Positions 7,779-17,741 are shown, counted from the stretch's first letter. The stretch: DNA of 64,000 nucleotides from JAPOXR01 sp965221935 (GCA_965221935.1 CBDCSZ010000008.1:62001-126000); one strand, 5' to 3'. The notes: a model not told the origin generated them from the sequence alone. Program-made: numbers and translations.

Positions 7779-8800
7779 TCAACCGTCCGGCGCGCGCGTG
7801 TGTCCGGCACCGCGGATCTCGTTGTAAATCGATGACAGGATCGCCGCGGTGCCAAGCAGGATCAGCGCCGCCGCGATCGGTCTTTCGAACAATCCGGCGG
7901 GATCGCGCTGCATCGGCTGGATAGACTTTGAAAACGCCGAGTCGCCGAGTTTGCCGAGATTGAGACCGAGCACGATGACGGCGGCGGAGTCACCGGTTGA
8001 TCTGAGGAAACAGCCGTGCAGCCCGGCGGCAAACATGACCCAGACATCAATGATGAGATTGCGCAGCGCGTGCGCGCCGATGGAGGCGAGCAGCAGAATC
8101 CCCGGCGCCAGCCAGCGGAACGCCATCCGCAGAATATGCGCCACAGTTTTGGTTTGAATGCAGCCAAGCGCGACGATCAACAGATTGGCCCAGAACATTG
8201 CGGCGAATGTCACCCAAACCAGTTTCGACGAGGTGACAAAAACCAGCGGCCCAGGCTCCATGCCGTGGATTTGGAAAATGCCGAGGATCATGGCCGTCAG
8301 GGCGCCGCCTGGAAGTCCGAGCGCAAGCAGCGGGATCATGGCGGCGCCGGTTGCCGCGTTATTTGCGGTCTCGGAAGCAACGACGCCTTCCAGTTCGCCT
8401 TTGCCGAAACCGGCCTTGTTGCGCGACCGCCGCTGCGCCTGGCTGTAGCCGGGGAAGGCTGCCAATGTGGGGCCGATGCCGGGAAGTATGCCGGCAAAGA
8501 ACCCGATGACGACCAACCGGAGGACGGTGTATTTCACGCGCAGGAAATCGGCCGCTGACGGAAACTCAAGGGCGGCCTTAGGGCGCTCGGGCACGCCTTT
8601 CGCGATATTTGAAGCCTGCGCCATGACTTCGGAGACCGCAAAAAAAACCGAGGATCAGCGGCATGTAGTGGATGCCGGCGGACAGGTTATAGGATTTGTA
8701 TTCGAGGCCGAACAGTGTCAGCTCGTTGAACCGCGGTGTCCCGCCTACGGGATCCGTAGTTGAGCTGATGTCGGTTGGAGATGAGGAGAATCCTTTCTGT
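7779..8800 (-). pseudogene. Tripartite tricarboxylate transporter TctA, C-terminal remnant
   Basis: The reading frame from about 8624 to 7779 encodes the C-terminal half of a TctA/DUF112 permease (FFAGILPGIGPTLAAFPGYS and GLPGGALTAMILGIFQIHGM are family hallmarks). A full TctA is about 500 residues. An 8-base adenine run at 8640-8647 breaks the frame: reading one base fewer joins the upstream LSAGIHYMPLILGFF to AVSEVMAQASN. The upstream TTDPVGGTPRFNEL segment (about 8700-8760) is still recognisable, and further upstream homology is lost. No TctB or TctC gene is present, so this is a dead fragment. Confidence 0.85.
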
Positions 8801-8880
8801 CGCGCGCCGCGATTGAATGTGCCGCTTTGGAGAGCTTTGTTCCGGCGCTGAGAAATCCCGGCATAAAGAAAAACCGGTGA

Positions 8881-10311
8881 CTATCCCTCTTCTAAATTCG
8901 GCTGCGGGATATGCCATTCCGTCGCCTGCTCGTAGGCATGGCCGACCTGGCACAGGAGTGGTTCCTTGAGCGGATGTCCGGCGAACTGGAGGGACAGGGG
9001 CAAACCGTCTTGACTGAATCCGCACGGCACCGAGAGTGTCGGCGCGCCGTTGAAGTCAAAAGGAATGGTGAATCTTTGCAAGGCGGGGTCATAGCTGTCC
9101 ATGGGGCCATACGACTCTTCCGGGGTCACCGGGAACGGAGGACCCGGCATCGAGGGGCAGGCCAGCACATCAATGGTCTCGAAGATTTCCCGAAACCGCC
9201 CGCTGCAGGCGGCCCGCAGGTTGTTGGCCCTGGCGTACTCGGCGCCGCTGACCTCGGCTCCCATATCCAGCCAGCCGCGGAACCAGGGCCCGTACTCCTC
9301 CCGCCGGGAGGGATAGGTCGCCTCATGGGCCAATGCCGCTTCGGCGGAGCAGAGGATGGGCCAGGCGGGCAGGAATTCATCCATGACGGGCAGCTCAACC
9401 TCGACCACTTCGGCGCCAAGCCGCTCCAGGACCCGCGCCCCGGCGGCCACGGCTTCGGCCAGCTCCGCGTCGGTGTGCCGCGCCAGCCCCTGTTCGTCGA
9501 ATCCGATCCGGACCCCTTTCACTCCGGCATCCAGGTGTTTCACCATGTCCGGCGCCGGGACAGGAAGCGAGGTGGGATCCTTGGGGTCATGACCGGCGAT
9601 GGCCTGGAGCATCACCGCCGCGTCGGCGGTTCTGCGGGTCAGAGGACCGACATGGTCCATCGATTCGGCCAGGGCCAGAACGCCATGGCGGCTGACTCTG
9701 CCCCAGGTCGGCTTCAGGCCCACCACCCCGCAGGAGGCGGCCGGGAAGCGGATGGACCCGCCAGTGTCGCTGCCCAGCGTCCCATAGGCCAGCCCCGCCG
9801 CGGCGGCGACCCCTGATCCGCTGGAGGAAGCCCCCGGCCACACCCCCGGATTCCAAGGATTCAATGGAGCTTCAAATTGAGGATTATATCCCCCCATGGC
9901 TCCTTCCGTCAGATTGAGCTTGCCCAGCAAGACCGCCCCGGCTTCCGCCAGCCGTGTCACGACAGCCGCATCCTCATCGGGAATATGACCGGCCAGCGCC
10001 GCTGCTCCCCCCATCGTTCGGATCCCCCTGGTGAAACACACATCTTTCACCGCGACAGGGATCCCATGCAAAGGCCCCCGACACTTCTTCTCCGCCAGCT
10101 CCTGATCCGCCTGCTCCGCTGCCGCCAGGGCTTGGCCGGCCATCACCGTGGCATAGCTTTTCAGCCTCCCGTCCAGGGATGCGATGCGCTTCAGGAGAGA
10201 CTGCGTCAGCTCGACGGAGGAAATGTTCCGGTTCCTGACGAGGGCGGCCACCTCCAGCAACGGCTTGAAATGAAGCTCTTCAGGTTTCCTGACATCCGGA
10301 ATTTTTTTCAT
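8881..10311 (-). CDS. Amidase (amidase signature family)
   Basis: The 476-residue enzyme has the amidase-signature Ser-cisSer-Lys triad: Lys89 in IPVAVKDVCF, Ser162 in WPGASSSGSG and Ser186 in GSDTGGSIRFPAA, with the expected 24-residue spacing between the two serines. Family members hydrolyse amide bonds of small amides, peptides or carbamoyl compounds in the cytoplasm. No GatB or GatC partner is near, so it is not the tRNA amidotransferase. It is the last gene of a minus-strand catabolic run behind an Ldh2-type dehydrogenase and an SDR, and appears intact although several neighbours are broken. Confidence 0.9.
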   Translation of the reverse strand: MKKIPDVRKPEELHFKPLLEVAALVRNRNISSVELTQSLLKRIASLDGRLKSYATVMAGQALAAAEQADQELAEKKCRGPLHGIPVAVKDVCFTRGIRTMGGAAALAGHIPDEDAAVVTRLAEAGAVLLGKLNLTEGAMGGYNPQFEAPLNPWNPGVWPGASSSGSGVAAAAGLAYGTLGSDTGGSIRFPAASCGVVGLKPTWGRVSRHGVLALAESMDHVGPLTRRTADAAVMLQAIAGHDPKDPTSLPVPAPDMVKHLDAGVKGVRIGFDEQGLARHTDAELAEAVAAGARVLERLGAEVVEVELPVMDEFLPAWPILCSAEAALAHEATYPSRREEYGPWFRGWLDMGAEVSGAEYARANNLRAACSGRFREIFETIDVLACPSMPGPPFPVTPEESYGPMDSYDPALQRFTIPFDFNGAPTLSVPCGFSQDGLPLSLQFAGHPLKEPLLCQVGHAYEQATEWHIPQPNLEEG

Positions 10312-10490
10312 GGCGCTCTTTCTGAAGTCAATGCTGCCGGCTTCTGTCCTTGAGCGGCAGATCCGTTCGCATGCCGAAACCGTTTTCCGCGCCGCTCCTG
10401 AAAAGCTTTGAACGGTCAGCTTTCATCCGCCGGTGAATCCCAGCCATCTCCTTGGGCGCCCTCCAATTCCTCACGGCGGTTCCAGGGCAT

Positions 10491-11567
10491 TCAGCCGGCA
10501 GGGAGGAGGCCGGCCAATTCGCCGCGGACCCCGTATGGGTCGAAGAGGGCTTCCACCTGAGCCCAGGTGGCGGGATCCACCGGGATGCCCCGGGCCAGCC
10601 GCTCGCTGCGGGTATTGGCGGATCTTTCCCCCGGAAAGAAAACCCCGCCCGATCCTTCCATCGGGGGAGTGTCTTTAAGGTATTTCTTCATCTGCCGGAC
10701 CTCGGCCCGGATGGTTTCCAGCGGCGCCATGCGGCCTATGTCGATGGCGAGTATCGCGGATCCTTCAAACATTTCCGCCATATAAGTCTTTCCCTGAGGA
10801 ACAGCGATCTGGCCGAGAAGCCCCCCGAAAAGAGCAATCATGACCGAGAGCGCATATCCCTTGTAGCCGCCTTGAACGCCGCCAAGGGGAAGCTGGGCGC
10901 CCCCCTCGTAGAAATCGTCCGGGTTCCTGCTGGGGACCCCGTGCCTGTCAATGATCCAATTATCCGGCAGCTCCTGTTGTTTGTTACGGTATACCCGTAT
11001 CTTCCCCTCAGAGGCGATCGAGGTGGAAATGTCAAGCAGGACCGGGGCGTCTTCGGCATGGGGAAAGGCCATTGCCAAAGGGTTTGAGCCGAGCCGGCCC
11101 TCGCGTCCGCCATGGGGAACCAGGGGGGCCCACGGTTTTCCCGCCCAGCCCGTGAACATGATGGCAGCCAGACCGGCCGCCGCCGCCATTTCAGGGTAGG
11201 CTCCGATTCGGCCCGTGTGAGTCAGGTTTCCCATGCTGACCAGGCTGACTCCATGGTCACGGGCCTTCTCGATCGCCATTTCGGCCGCCCGTGTCGCAAC
11301 CACCTGTCCGAAGGTGGAATGGCCGTCGATCTGGAGAATCGCCCCATGGCTGCCGACGACTTCCGGCTCCGCTCTCGGATCGACCACGCCTTCCTCAATT
11401 TCTTTCAGGTACTGAGGCAGCCGAATGAACCCATGGGAATCGTATCCCGCAAGACTGGCCTGGGCCAGGTGGTCCGCCACGATGCCGGCGTGGCCGGCCG
11501 GGGCGCCTCCCGCCTGCAGCATCACATCGGTTATCCGGACAATCTGATGTTTCGTCAATATAGGCAT
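10491..11567 (-). CDS. Malate/lactate dehydrogenase-family (Ldh2/YlbC type) oxidoreductase
   Basis: The 358-residue protein belongs to the malate/L-lactate dehydrogenase 2 family, an NAD(P)-binding fold distinct from Rossmann enzymes. Recognisable segments are LAQASLAGYDSHGFIRLPQY, ILQIDGHSTFGQVVATRA and VSMGNLTHTGRIGAYPEMAA. Members oxidise 2-hydroxy acids such as ureidoglycolate, sulfolactate or 2,3-diketogulonate. It lies between an SDR and an amidase in the same orientation, so it likely serves the same catabolic route. The substrate cannot be read from sequence. Confidence 0.88.
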   Translation of the reverse strand: MPILTKHQIVRITDVMLQAGGAPAGHAGIVADHLAQASLAGYDSHGFIRLPQYLKEIEEGVVDPRAEPEVVGSHGAILQIDGHSTFGQVVATRAAEMAIEKARDHGVSLVSMGNLTHTGRIGAYPEMAAAAGLAAIMFTGWAGKPWAPLVPHGGREGRLGSNPLAMAFPHAEDAPVLLDISTSIASEGKIRVYRNKQQELPDNWIIDRHGVPSRNPDDFYEGGAQLPLGGVQGGYKGYALSVMIALFGGLLGQIAVPQGKTYMAEMFEGSAILAIDIGRMAPLETIRAEVRQMKKYLKDTPPMEGSGGVFFPGERSANTRSERLARGIPVDPATWAQVEALFDPYGVRGELAGLLPAG

Positions 11568-11654
11568 GTTCAGCTTCTGAGAATTCAGCCGAATGGCTCC
11601 CCTCCGGTCAACGGAGGGGTGAATCCGCAGGCTTCGAGCCGCAGCATGAATTCC

Positions 11655-12410
11655 TCACTCACCTGTCACCCCCCCCCCTGCGGTGACTCCAGCGTCAATG
11701 ACCAGATCGCTGCCGGTGACATAAGAGGACTCGTCCGAAGCCAGGTAAAGGGCGCCGCGGGCCACGTCTTCCGGCTGGCCCAAGCGGCCCAGGGGAATCT
11801 TCTTCAACAGCTCCTGCGCTCTGTCGGCGGTCATCATTGTTTCGATGACGCCCGGAAGTATGGAGTTGGCGCGGATCCCTTCCGAGGCGTATTGAACAGC
11901 GGTGGACTTGGTCAATAGACGCATCGCAGACTTGGACATGCCGTAGGTGCACGACGTCACCTTGTCGGCCAGTCCCAGCGCAGCAATCGAAGAGATGTTG
12001 ATGATGGAGCCGCCGCCCGCTTTCCGCATCCCGGGTATGGCGTGTTTCGTCCCCAGAAACGCGCCTTTGGCATTTATATCCAAATCCCGGTCCCACTGCC
12101 CGCCGGTGATCTCCTCCACCAGAGCGAACCGGCAGGTGCCGGCATTGTTCACCAGAACGTTGAGTTTCCCGAAGCGGGCGACAGTGGACGCCACAGCTTG
12201 CCGCCACCCGGCCTCGCTGGTGACGTCCAGCCGGACGAAGAGGCACTCGCCGCCGGTTTCATTGATTTCGGCCTCGGTCCGGCGCCCTTCTTCTTCCAGC
12301 ACGTCTCCGATGACCACTTTGGCCCCTTCCCCGGCAAACAGCTTGGCGATCGCTGCGCCCAGGCCCCTGGCTCCCCCGCTGATAAAAGCGGCCTTGTCTT
12401 TCAGTCTCAT
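11655..12410 (-). CDS. SDR-family NAD(P)-dependent oxidoreductase
   Basis: This 251-residue classical short-chain dehydrogenase has the cofactor loop SGGARGLGAAIAKLFAGEG, the NNAG motif (VLVNNAGTCRF), the catalytic serine in NISSIAAL and the YGMSK active-site pair. An acidic D near residue 37 after the second strand suggests NAD preference. A ribosome site AAGGAA precedes ATG 12410. Length and motifs are complete, so the enzyme is probably active. It sits between the broken ThuA-like gene and the Ldh2-type gene in one direction; an alcohol or sugar substrate is likely but undefined. Confidence 0.9.
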   Translation of the reverse strand: MRLKDKAAFISGGARGLGAAIAKLFAGEGAKVVIGDVLEEEGRRTEAEINETGGECLFVRLDVTSEAGWRQAVASTVARFGKLNVLVNNAGTCRFALVEEITGGQWDRDLDINAKGAFLGTKHAIPGMRKAGGGSIINISSIAALGLADKVTSCTYGMSKSAMRLLTKSTAVQYASEGIRANSILPGVIETMMTADRAQELLKKIPLGRLGQPEDVARGALYLASDESSYVTGSDLVIDAGVTAGGGVTGE

Positions 12411-12482
12411 GGATTCCTTCTTTTATTGAGGATGGCAGCTTGTCTCCGCCACAGGGAGGGGACTGTGAATGCCTTCTTTGGT

Positions 12483-13159
12483 TTACCCGCCAGTGACCCA
12501 GTCCACACCATTCAGAACGATCTTCTGAGATTCCGCGGTCTGGCAGCTCTGCCCATCATGCCCCGGCAACAAAACGAAGACTTTTCCATCGCCGCGCTTG
12601 CGGGTCCGCCCTGAGGGACAGGCCCCTCCTGGCATTTCTTCAGTTGAACCGGTGATGAATACATCATTGCCGTCTCTGCGCCCCATGCCCATGTGAAGTT
12701 CATCGTCTGCCGTGAAGTCCGCCACGCCGCGGGCCCCCGGATGTTTCGGGCCGCTCACTTTGACGGGGACCTTGCCGTAAGGTGAATGGAGACTTTTGCA
12801 GCCGATCCAGCCTCCGCCGGTAATGTCGCGGCAGTCCGGCCGGCTCAGATCCAGATGACAGGAGATGTGGAGACATACGAGGCCTTTGCCTGAGCTTATA
12901 AATTCCTTTATCCCCGCTTGCTCCCTTTCGGACCGGTTGAAAAGTCCGCGGTTGAAACGATGGACGGATTCTCGTTTCGTATTGAAGACCGGCTCATCGC
13001 AGCTTTTCATGTTGGCGGGATCTCCGACGACGGAAGCGTCTTCTGCAACGCCAGCCCGTGGCCGGCAGCCTTCAGAGAATTTTCAATAATGGGTGTGGCT
13101 GCGACAAAAGGGCGGTCCATCCCTCCGGAGATCATCAGCAGCTTCACTGATTGCCTCAT
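12483..13159 (-). pseudogene. ThuA-like domain protein, frameshifted
   Basis: The start is intact (ATG 13159, SVKLLMISGGMDRPFVAATP) but the frame stops after about 46 codons near 13018. Homology resumes in another frame and stays open to 12483: IKEFISSGKGLVCLHISCHL, then VSGPKHPGARGVADFTADDE and a C-terminal VLNGVDWVTGG, which are ThuA/trehalose-utilisation-like features. The segment between the two parts is also degraded. ThuA-domain proteins accompany sugar oxidoreductases, and a Gfo/Idh/MocA gene lies upstream in this operon. Broken by at least one indel. Confidence 0.8.
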
Positions 13160-14113
13160 TCCGTATTGAGACCATGGAAGCGATCAAACACCGCAATCGC
13201 TCAGTCAGTTGGGCAGCAGGGCCACGGAACGGACCTCGCCAAACTCCTTTTGCAGTTTTTGCCAGGAATCGCCTCCGTCTTCGCTCAGGTACAGGTAGCC
13301 GTAGAAGCTGGCCGCGACGATGACGTCGGGCCGCTCACTGTGGGTGGCCATCCCATGGATATGCGAGTTGGGCTTTGCCGGCAGGGACACCGCTTCCCAG
13401 CTTTTCCCGGCATCCCGGGTGCGCTGCACGGCGCCGGTGACACCGGGAATGGTGTCGCCGCTGCCGACGAACATGACATCGGGGCTGTCCGCTTTGATGA
13501 CCATGCCGCGGCAGTAGGACGCGCGGGCTCCTTCCTGGAACCTGGGGAAACTGTGGTAATCCCAGCTTTCGCCCTCGTCGCGGCTGGCGGCGATCCCAAA
13601 GGGCGAGGTGCAGTAGACGGTGGAGCGGGCGCCGGTCTTCAGAGCCATGCTGTGGATGTCGCCGTGGAAGGGGTCGGGCCCCAGGTCGGGAAGGCGGGCC
13701 CAGCTGTCGCCGCCGTCCAGGCTCTTGTAAACCCCGCCGACCTCCAGGCCGGCCCAGACGGTGCGGCTGTCCCTGGGATCCACCATCATGCAGGTGGTCC
13801 GCGGCGGCGAGTCGGGAAGCGCCGGAGACAGCGGGCTTTTCATGTCCACGCCCATATCAAGCCTGCTCCAGGTCCTCCCCCCGTCCCTGGAGCGGAACCC
13901 CTCGGGCCGCGTGCCCACGAATAAAGTGTCCGGGTCCTCGGGGTCCACAGCGACCGACCAGATCTCAAGGCCGGCTGTGGGGGCGTCCAGGTTTTCCCAG
14001 GTCGCGCCGCCGTCTTCGCTGCGGAAAACGCCGACTTGGGATGAGGGCAATAACTGATGGCCGTCAACACCGGCCAATACCCGCCGGGGGTTGTCCGGAT
14101 ACACGCACAGCGC

Positions 14114-15752
14114 CAGTAATTCTAATTTTGGATTTTTGAGTTTTTAACGTGTTGTATCACAACGGTTTTTTGGCCCGGGGAAATTTTTTTCCGCCGCAGG
14201 CGGCTGCGCGCCGGCGGTTCCCCGGCGGCGGGCGAATCACCTGCCGCCGACGCCGCTCCGGCCGCCGGCTCCTGGGGAAAAGGCGCGGAGAAGACATGTA
14301 AGTTGTTGTTTTTACTTACATTTGTACAAATTTTTGATATGTGCATAATGCGGCGCCATGTCCCCGCTGGCCGGATACATCGCCGACATGCGCGAACTCT
14401 GCGCGTCCGCCCCGGACCGCAGGACCGGCGCCAACGCCCGCCTGGAGATGGCCGACATCGGCATGGCGGCCTTCGCCGTCTTCTTCCTGCAGTGCCCGTC
14501 CTTCCTGGCGGCGCAGGCGCAGCTTCAGTCCCGCCAGGGCCGGTCCAACGCCCGGACCCTGTTCGGCATTGACCGGCTGCCGACCGACAGCCACATCCGC
14601 AGCGTGCTCGACGGCGTGCCGCCGGAGCGCTTCGATTCCATCTTCACCCGGACCGTCGACCAGCTGGACCGCCAGGGCGCCCTTGACCGGCTGCGCCGGC
14701 TTGACGGGCGGCTGCTGATCGCCCTTGACGGCACCGAGTATTTCACCTCCTGCAGCATCGGCTGCCGGAACTGCTCGCAGCGGAAACTGGCGGACGGGCG
14801 GACACAGAACTTCCACGCCGTGCTCGGCGCCAGCATCGTCGCCCCGGGAACCTCGCGCCTCCTGCCGCTGCCGCCGGAGTTCATCCGCCCGCAGGACGGG
14901 GCTGAGAAACAGGACTGCGAGATCAACGCCGCCAAGCGCTGGCTGCGGCGGACCGGATCCGGCCTGGCCCGGCTCAGACCGGTTTATCTCGGCGACGACC
15001 TCTACTGCCGCCAGCCGCTCTGCGAGGCCGTGCTGGCCGCCGGCGGAAGCTTCATCCTGACCTGCAAGCCGAGCTCGCACACAACGCTTTACGAGTATAT
15101 TCAAGGGGTTGAGACCGGCTGTCTGACCCGGACCGAGGGCCGGAAAAAGAAAAAGCGCCAGCTGCGCTGCCGCTGGATGAGCGGTCTGCCGATCCGTGAC
15201 GGAAAGGACGCGCTGGAAGTCAACTGGTTCGAAGTCACCATCACATCGCCGTCCGGAAAGCGGCTCTGCCGCAACAGCTTCGCCACCGACCTCCCGGTCG
15301 GCCCGGACAGCGTCGCCGAACTGGCCGACTGCGCCCGGGCCCGGTGGAAAGTGGAGAACAACACCTTCAAGGCTCTCAAGGACGGCTACCATCTCGAGCA
15401 CAACTTCGGGCACGGCAAGGAAACCCTGGCCAGCCTGCTGGCGACCTTCAACCTGATCGCGTTCCTGATGCAGAGCGCCTGCGACCTGGTCTGCGAAAGC
15501 TGGCAGGAGGCCCGGGCAAAGCTCGCCGCCCGCTACCGGCTTCTTGACAACCTGAAGTTCCTGACCGTCTACGTCGTGCACGACGACTGGGACGCCGTGA
15601 TGCGGACAATCATCACCGGCGAACTGCCGGAAAAGCCTCCGTAACCGGAAACGGCAGCCCCGCCCCTTCCGCCGAAACACAGTAGAAATCCGCCCGGAAA
15701 CGCAGCCGAAAATGAAGAAAAAACCGATGTGAACGCATAATTGGAATTACTG
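14114..15752 (+). mobile_element. Insertion sequence with IS4-clan/ISNCY-like transposase, copy 1
   Basis: The element is about 1.64 kb with inverted ends cagtaattc and gaattactg (inner bases ctaattttg versus ccaattatg on the other strand). The flanks carry a direct duplication of about 10 bp, cgcacagcgc, at 14104-14113 and 15753-15762, proving insertion into the BNR-repeat gene. It carries one full-length transposase gene. A diverged second copy lies at 41022-42667. Exact ends may shift by one base because the flank and the end share a C. Confidence 0.92.
14358..15644 (+). CDS. DDE transposase of IS copy 1
   Basis: The 428-residue DDE transposase shows the first catalytic aspartate in LLIALDGTEYFTS, a second in LRPVYLGDDLYCRQ and the glutamate in RARWKVENNTFKALKDGYHL, followed by the typical HNFGHGKETLASLLATFNL. 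It has a cysteine pair in SIGCRNCSQRKLADG. Closest in style to IS4-clan elements often filed as ISNCY. The frame is complete from ATG 14358 to 15644, so the element may still be mobile. Confidence 0.88.
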   Translation: MSPLAGYIADMRELCASAPDRRTGANARLEMADIGMAAFAVFFLQCPSFLAAQAQLQSRQGRSNARTLFGIDRLPTDSHIRSVLDGVPPERFDSIFTRTVDQLDRQGALDRLRRLDGRLLIALDGTEYFTSCSIGCRNCSQRKLADGRTQNFHAVLGASIVAPGTSRLLPLPPEFIRPQDGAEKQDCEINAAKRWLRRTGSGLARLRPVYLGDDLYCRQPLCEAVLAAGGSFILTCKPSSHTTLYEYIQGVETGCLTRTEGRKKKKRQLRCRWMSGLPIRDGKDALEVNWFEVTITSPSGKRLCRNSFATDLPVGPDSVAELADCARARWKVENNTFKALKDGYHLEHNFGHGKETLASLLATFNLIAFLMQSACDLVCESWQEARAKLAARYRLLDNLKFLTVYVVHDDWDAVMRTIITGELPEKPP

Positions 15753-15908
15753 CGCACAGCGCCCTGACGTTGGACTCATGCCAGATGGGCTGATAGACTG
15801 GGGTCCAGGATTCACCGCCGTCAGCGCTCACGTTCAGCCCCTGGCCGACGGTGCCGATGAGGATTGTGTAGTTTTTCGCCATGCTGCGCTTCCTCCGTTA
15901 AAAAAAAT

Positions 15909-17051
15909 CTATCGCTTCCATGTCTCGAAGGGGTCGCCCTTTTCCTCCAGGGGAAAGGGGACCCGGGCTCCCTTGATGTGAGACACACGGGCCGCGATCG
16001 CCATTTCGGTGCCGATGCGGGCGGCGGGACCCAGACAAAGCTCGTATTCCGGGGTTTTTCCGTCAATCATGTCCATCATGGCGCGGGCCGAGCGGCGGTG
16101 GGCGTTGAGCCATTTTTCCCGGGCGGTGAGGGCGCTGTCCGCCAGCGCCTCCCAGAGACCATCTCCGGGAATGGCCGGGTGGGAATGGGGGTGGTGATAA
16201 ATGTCCGGCCCGTCCCAGGTCGCGCCGGGGAGAAAGAGAGTGCCCTCGGCACCATGGATTTCGATGCCGTACAGGGTGGCTCTTCCCCGCTCCTGACCGC
16301 GGCCGGAACCCAGGATGGAGACAAATTCGGCAATGAATCCGTCAAATTGGTAGTGCGCCAGGATCCCGTTGCCCGCGGTCCGTTTCAGCCCGAAATTTCC
16401 AGGGGCGAGGTCCGCGGAGGTTGCCGGACGGCCATCCTGCGTGATGAGTGACTGGCACCAGAGCGGGGCTCCGAAAATCTGACAGATGAAATCGTAGTGA
16501 TGGGGAAAGAGATCGATCATCCACATGTCCCCGCTGAAGACAGCGAAATCTTCATGTCCGGGGGCCCAGGTCGGAGCGGGACCGTGAATCCGGGCCCATT
16601 GCGGGGTCCCGATTTTCCCCTCCCTGAGCAGCGGAATGGCCTTTTTTTGAATCTCCGGATGCCCCCGCCAGGGAAGCGCTGTCACCAGCAGAGCGCCCGC
16701 CTTCTCACACGCCTCCATCATTGCATCCACGGCTCCCACGGTGGCCGCGAGCGGTTTTTCGACATAAACATGGGCTCCCTGTTCGGCTGCCGCCAGCACC
16801 ATGGGCAGGTGAATGTTCAATTCATGGGGAGCGATCACCGCAATGTCCGGTTTTTCGGTCTTCAGCATTTCATGATAGTCGGCATAACCCCTCAGGGCGC
16901 CCGTGATTTTCATATGATTTTTGCGTCCGGCCTCATCCGGGTCGGCCAAAGCGACGATCTCGGCGCCTTCCACGCCCACAAAGGCCTGGTCCAGCCAATG
17001 ACCATAATCTCCATTGCCTGTTTCGCCGATAATGGCTACGCGCTTGCTCAT
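15909..17051 (-). CDS. Gfo/Idh/MocA-family oxidoreductase
   Basis: The 380-residue protein has an N-terminal Rossmann domain (RVAIIGETGNGDYGHWLDQA, ALADPDEAGR) and the EKP motif in GAHVYVEKPLAATVGAVD, where the lysine is catalytic in this family. The C-terminal half is the substrate domain. Members oxidise or isomerise sugars and cyclitols with NAD(P). The start loop GETGNGDYG is longer than the usual GxGxxG. It precedes the BNR-repeat gene and follows the transporter genes on the same strand, consistent with use of an imported sugar-like compound. Looks intact. Confidence 0.88.
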   Translation of the reverse strand: MSKRVAIIGETGNGDYGHWLDQAFVGVEGAEIVALADPDEAGRKNHMKITGALRGYADYHEMLKTEKPDIAVIAPHELNIHLPMVLAAAEQGAHVYVEKPLAATVGAVDAMMEACEKAGALLVTALPWRGHPEIQKKAIPLLREGKIGTPQWARIHGPAPTWAPGHEDFAVFSGDMWMIDLFPHHYDFICQIFGAPLWCQSLITQDGRPATSADLAPGNFGLKRTAGNGILAHYQFDGFIAEFVSILGSGRGQERGRATLYGIEIHGAEGTLFLPGATWDGPDIYHHPHSHPAIPGDGLWEALADSALTAREKWLNAHRRSARAMMDMIDGKTPEYELCLGPAARIGTEMAIAARVSHIKGARVPFPLEEKGDPFETWKR

Positions 17052-17084
17052 GTGTCTTCACTGAAAATCATTAGGCTTTCTTTT

Positions 17085-17423
17085 GTTGAGATCCACCACA
17101 GCGCCCTCCAGCACCCCTAAACCGACAATCATCGAGCTGCGGGGCCCAAAGACAATTCAGCTGAAAATGTCCCGCCCCAGATTGTCCGCCCCGAGGAAAT
17201 ACTTGAATGAGGGAGGATGCAGGTAATCTCTCGGGTGAATGTCGTTCACTCCATAAGGCGCCAGCCAATCGGCAAAAATTCCAGTGAAAAGAAAGAGCAG
17301 CACGATCATCCCGCCAATAAGACCCAGGGGCTGCTCCCTGACCAGCCTTGTCAAGAACACCGCCAGCCTGGAGCGCCGCTTGGGCTCACTGATTTCAGGC
17401 GGCATTTCCAGCGCATCCTTCAT
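17085..17423 (-). pseudogene. Dipeptide/oligopeptide ABC permease (DppC/OppC), N-terminal remnant
   Basis: From ATG 17423 the frame encodes a DppC-type N-terminus with one membrane segment (IGGMIVLLFLFTGIFADWLA) and the family hallmark FLGADNLGRDIFS. A TGA then replaces the expected arginine codon (CGA to TGA) and the frame continues IVFGPRSSMIVGLGVLEGA before homology ends. A normal DppC has about 290 residues and six membrane segments, so this is truncated as well as interrupted. It belonged with the solute-binding gene upstream. Confidence 0.85.
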
Positions 17424-17707
17424 ATGAAGGTTTCTCCTGGTCTTTCATTCCACGTTGACCGCTTCCATGTCGCTTTCCAGCCGGCGGCTCCCATAAGGTC
17501 CAGGCTCATATCAAAAAAGGCGCAGGGCTTGTCCGAAAGCCGAAACCGCTCTGGCCCGGCGGCCGGTTTTCACGATTGCAGGCCGCCAGGCTCAAGAGTT
17601 TCCTGGTTTCAGGGAAAAACCGATGGAGCCGGTCAATCACCAAATCCGCCACATTCCCGGTCGACGCCAAGAGTTCGACGGCAGCCAAGTCCCAGATCCA
17701 AATCTAT

Positions 17708-17741
17708 AATCGGGGAATGAAGATCGCTTCATTCCCCGATT
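17708..17741 (-). terminator. Strong hairpin after solute-binding protein gene
   Basis: A perfect 15-bp inverted repeat with a 4-base loop (arms aatcggggaatgaag and cttcattccccgatt) begins 6 bases past the stop of the solute-binding gene. There is no uridine run on the minus strand after it, so it is more likely a transcript-stabilising or attenuating hairpin than a standard intrinsic terminator; such hairpins often set high solute-binding protein expression. The 284 bp between it and the DppC remnant hold no recognisable gene. Confidence 0.6.

Larger units (their letters stand above)
13205..15882 (-). pseudogene. BNR/Asp-box repeat protein split by an insertion sequence
   Basis: The gene starts at ATG 15882 (GGAGGA upstream), reads MAKNYTILIGTVGQGLNVSA and NVRAL, is interrupted by an IS at 14114-15752, and resumes as YPDNPRRVLAGVDG down to 13205. 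Removing the IS and one target copy restores a continuous frame of about 345 codons. The protein is a beta-propeller-like string of Asp-box repeats (S-x-D-x-G-x-T/S-W: SADGGESW, SEDGGATW, SRDGGRTW, SLDGGDSW, SRDEGESW, SEDGGDSW), as in sialidase/VPS10-type folds. No signal peptide is seen, so a secreted sialidase is unlikely. Inactive because of the insertion. Confidence 0.9.

Noticed and set aside
17157..17170. TGA in DppC remnant as selenocysteine
   Set aside because: The site is an ordinary arginine position, no SECIS-like hairpin follows and the gene is truncated shortly after.
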